From an uncultured Bacteroidota bacterium (GTDB taxonomy: Bacteria > Bacteroidota > Bacteroidia > Chitinophagales > Chitinophagaceae): a stretch of DNA of 64,000 nt. Of the stretch, positions 62,942 to 64,000 are shown piece after piece. A program made the position numbers and the translations under genes. Position 1 is the first letter of the stretch. Each line of letters begins with the position of its first letter. Under the pieces are notes generated by a model. It saw only the letters and a list, made by a program, of their open reading frames with translations, did not search any database and was not told where the DNA came from. The stretch is taken from assembly GCA_903837525.1 (NCBI GenBank), contig CAILUU010000054.1, positions 18,933 through 82,932 of the forward strand. The letters run 5' to 3'.

Positions 62942-63925
62942 CTAGCTTGCAAGTATCTTCACAATCTTCATCCACTCTTCACTAATACGTTGTTTCTTTT
63001 TTACAGCCTCATCTAATGGTATGTAACTCATTTTGTTATTTACAATACCTACAAAAACATTGTGCTTTCCTTCCATTAAACACTCAACAGCGTGATAGCC
63101 CATTCTACTGGCTATTACTCTATCTATACAGCTTGGGCTTCCACCTCGTTGAATATGCCCTAAAATGCAAACTCTTACCTCTTGATGAGGTAATTTTTCC
63201 TTTATAAATTTTGCCACTTCATTTGCACCTCCAAACTCATCACCCTCAGCAACAACAATTAAGTTTACTAATTTTTTTCTACGTTCTTTTTCGGCTAGTT
63301 GAGTAATAATTTCTTCCATTACCGTTTTACATTCTGGAATTAATATGTTTTCTGCACCAGTGCTTATACCACTATGCAACGCAATATAACCAGCATCTCT
63401 ACCCATTACTTCTATTACAAACAAGCGGTCATGTGCATCAGCAGTATCTCTAATTTTATCTATAGCTTCTACAGCAGTATTTACAGCAGTATCAAAACCA
63501 ATCGTAAAGTCTGTACCAGCAATATCTTTATCAATTGTGCCAGCCAAACCAATACAAGGGATATCAAATTCATTACTAAACAATTGGGCTCCCTTAAAAC
63601 TACCATCGCCTCCAATAATTACCAATCCATCAATGTCATGTTTTTTTAAATTTTCATAGGCTTTTTTTCTTCCCTCATACTCAAAAAATTCTTTACAGCG
63701 ACTAGTTTTTAAAATAGTACCACCACGTTGAATAATATTGGCAACACTTCTACTTTCCATTTTAATAATTTCATCTTCCACCATACCACTATATCCCCTC
63801 ATAATACCATAAACCTCTAATCCATGATAAAGTGCTGTACGAACAACTGCTCGAACACAAGCGTTCATACCAGGGCTATCGCCACCTGATGTTAACACCC
63901 CAATTTTTGTTACTTTCTTTTCCAT
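62942..63925 (-). CDS. pfkA: ATP-dependent 6-phosphofructokinase
   Basis: Phosphorylates fructose-6-phosphate. It has 327 residues, like E. coli PfkA. N-terminal GVLTSGGDSPGMNACVRAVV. The nucleotide site IIGGDGSFKGA has Gly-Gly-Asp-Gly-Ser, which indicates ATP rather than pyrophosphate as donor. The catalytic loop AGTIDKDIAGTDFTIGFDTA keeps both aspartates but has Lys where most have Asn (TIDND) and Ala for Pro. Also EVMGRDAGYIALHS and LGHIQRGGSPSCIDR. A candidate -7 box is 45 bases upstream. pyk follows. Confidence 0.97.
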   Translation of the reverse strand: MEKKVTKIGVLTSGGDSPGMNACVRAVVRTALYHGLEVYGIMRGYSGMVEDEIIKMESRSVANIIQRGGTILKTSRCKEFFEYEGRKKAYENLKKHDIDGLVIIGGDGSFKGAQLFSNEFDIPCIGLAGTIDKDIAGTDFTIGFDTAVNTAVEAIDKIRDTADAHDRLFVIEVMGRDAGYIALHSGISTGAENILIPECKTVMEEIITQLAEKERRKKLVNLIVVAEGDEFGGANEVAKFIKEKLPHQEVRVCILGHIQRGGSPSCIDRVIASRMGYHAVECLMEGKHNVFVGIVNNKMSYIPLDEAVKKKQRISEEWMKIVKILAS

Positions 63926-63969
63926 ATGAATAAAGATAAACTATATCTTTTAAACTTATTTTATTGTGT

Positions 63970-63977
63970 CAAATATA
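63970..63977 (-). promoter_or_regulatory. candidate -7 box of pfkA
   Basis: Minus strand TATATTTG matches TAnnTTTG, leader of roughly 41 bases. The -33 region is at the window edge. Confidence 0.4.
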
Positions 63978-64000
63978 CACAATATATTTTTAACCATAGG

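Noticed and set aside
1..64000. CRISPR array, rRNA operon, prophage or integrative element
   Set aside because: No regularly spaced direct repeats, no rRNA sequence, and no integrase, capsid, relaxase or plasmid-partition genes were seen on either strand.

Overview
The window is A+T-rich DNA from a member of the phylum Bacteroidota, most likely family Chitinophagaceae. The family assignment is inferred from gene content and protein style, not from a marker-gene tree. Supporting signs are Bacteroidota-type promoters (TAnnTTTG -7 boxes, some with an upstream TTTG), the lack of obvious Shine-Dalgarno sequences, a type IX secretion (gliding-type) C-terminal domain protein, a TonB-dependent receptor with an N-terminal carboxypeptidase-like domain, a Bacteroidota-type putative porin, a PUR/DUF3276 protein and a NagB-PIG-L fusion. 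Nearly all of it is chromosomal housekeeping sequence. There is no prophage, conjugative element, CRISPR array or rRNA operon.

Layout. 1-2390: the 3' part of urocanate hydratase (hutU) and a saccharopine-dehydrogenase-like reductase. 2391-7190: an IS5-type transposase relic, trxA and dnaE. 7191-14604: NlpC/P60 hydrolase, Wzx-like flippase, a GIY-YIG nuclease gene boxed by perfect 26-bp inverted repeats, M1 peptidase, oligopeptide-binding lipoprotein and msrA. 14743-19438: mutS2 (no Smr domain), tRNA-Ser(UGA), an ABC exporter half with a degenerate catalytic site, and DUF3276. 19509-24701: an MG2/plug-like surface protein, pgi and ltaE. 24849-31574: prmA, plsY, an M48 lipoprotein, a broken YdeI-type gene, dnaG and a TPR protein. 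31628-39018: a GLPGLI-like protein, thiolase, ABC-F ATPase, DUF3347 protein and TonB receptor. 39126-45705: two tandem paralogous secreted proteins, thrS-infC, sucC and a purine nucleoside phosphorylase. 45792-51075: porin, TlpA-like thioredoxin, a chimeric pseudogene scar, and an ATP-grasp-like ligase plus class I glutamine amidotransferase operon. 51152-60839: T9SS cargo, a GlcNAc-processing operon (S15/CocE hydrolase, GH20 hexosaminidase, NagB-PIG-L) and an NTF2-like protein. 60914-63925: a DUF1761 pseudogene, pyk and pfkA.

Functional links. pfkA and pyk sit together as a glycolytic pair, and pgi supplies the same pathway. GH20 and NagB-PIG-L would move amino sugars from polymer to fructose-6-phosphate. 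DUF3347 and the TonB receptor look co-transcribed and may handle a metal. Glutamine amidotransferase and the ATP-grasp protein look like an uncharacterised amide-forming pathway whose third gene is broken.

The most unusual signals are about repeats. The GIY-YIG gene has the architecture of a tiny mobile unit. Several short low-complexity sequences of intergenic type appear to have entered coding sequences in frame (hutU, nagB, and the signal peptides of the two divergent genes at 10336-13825). Three genes are interrupted at or beside homopolymer runs. Several promoter boxes sit so close to start codons or to the tRNA 5' end that leaderless transcripts are predicted.
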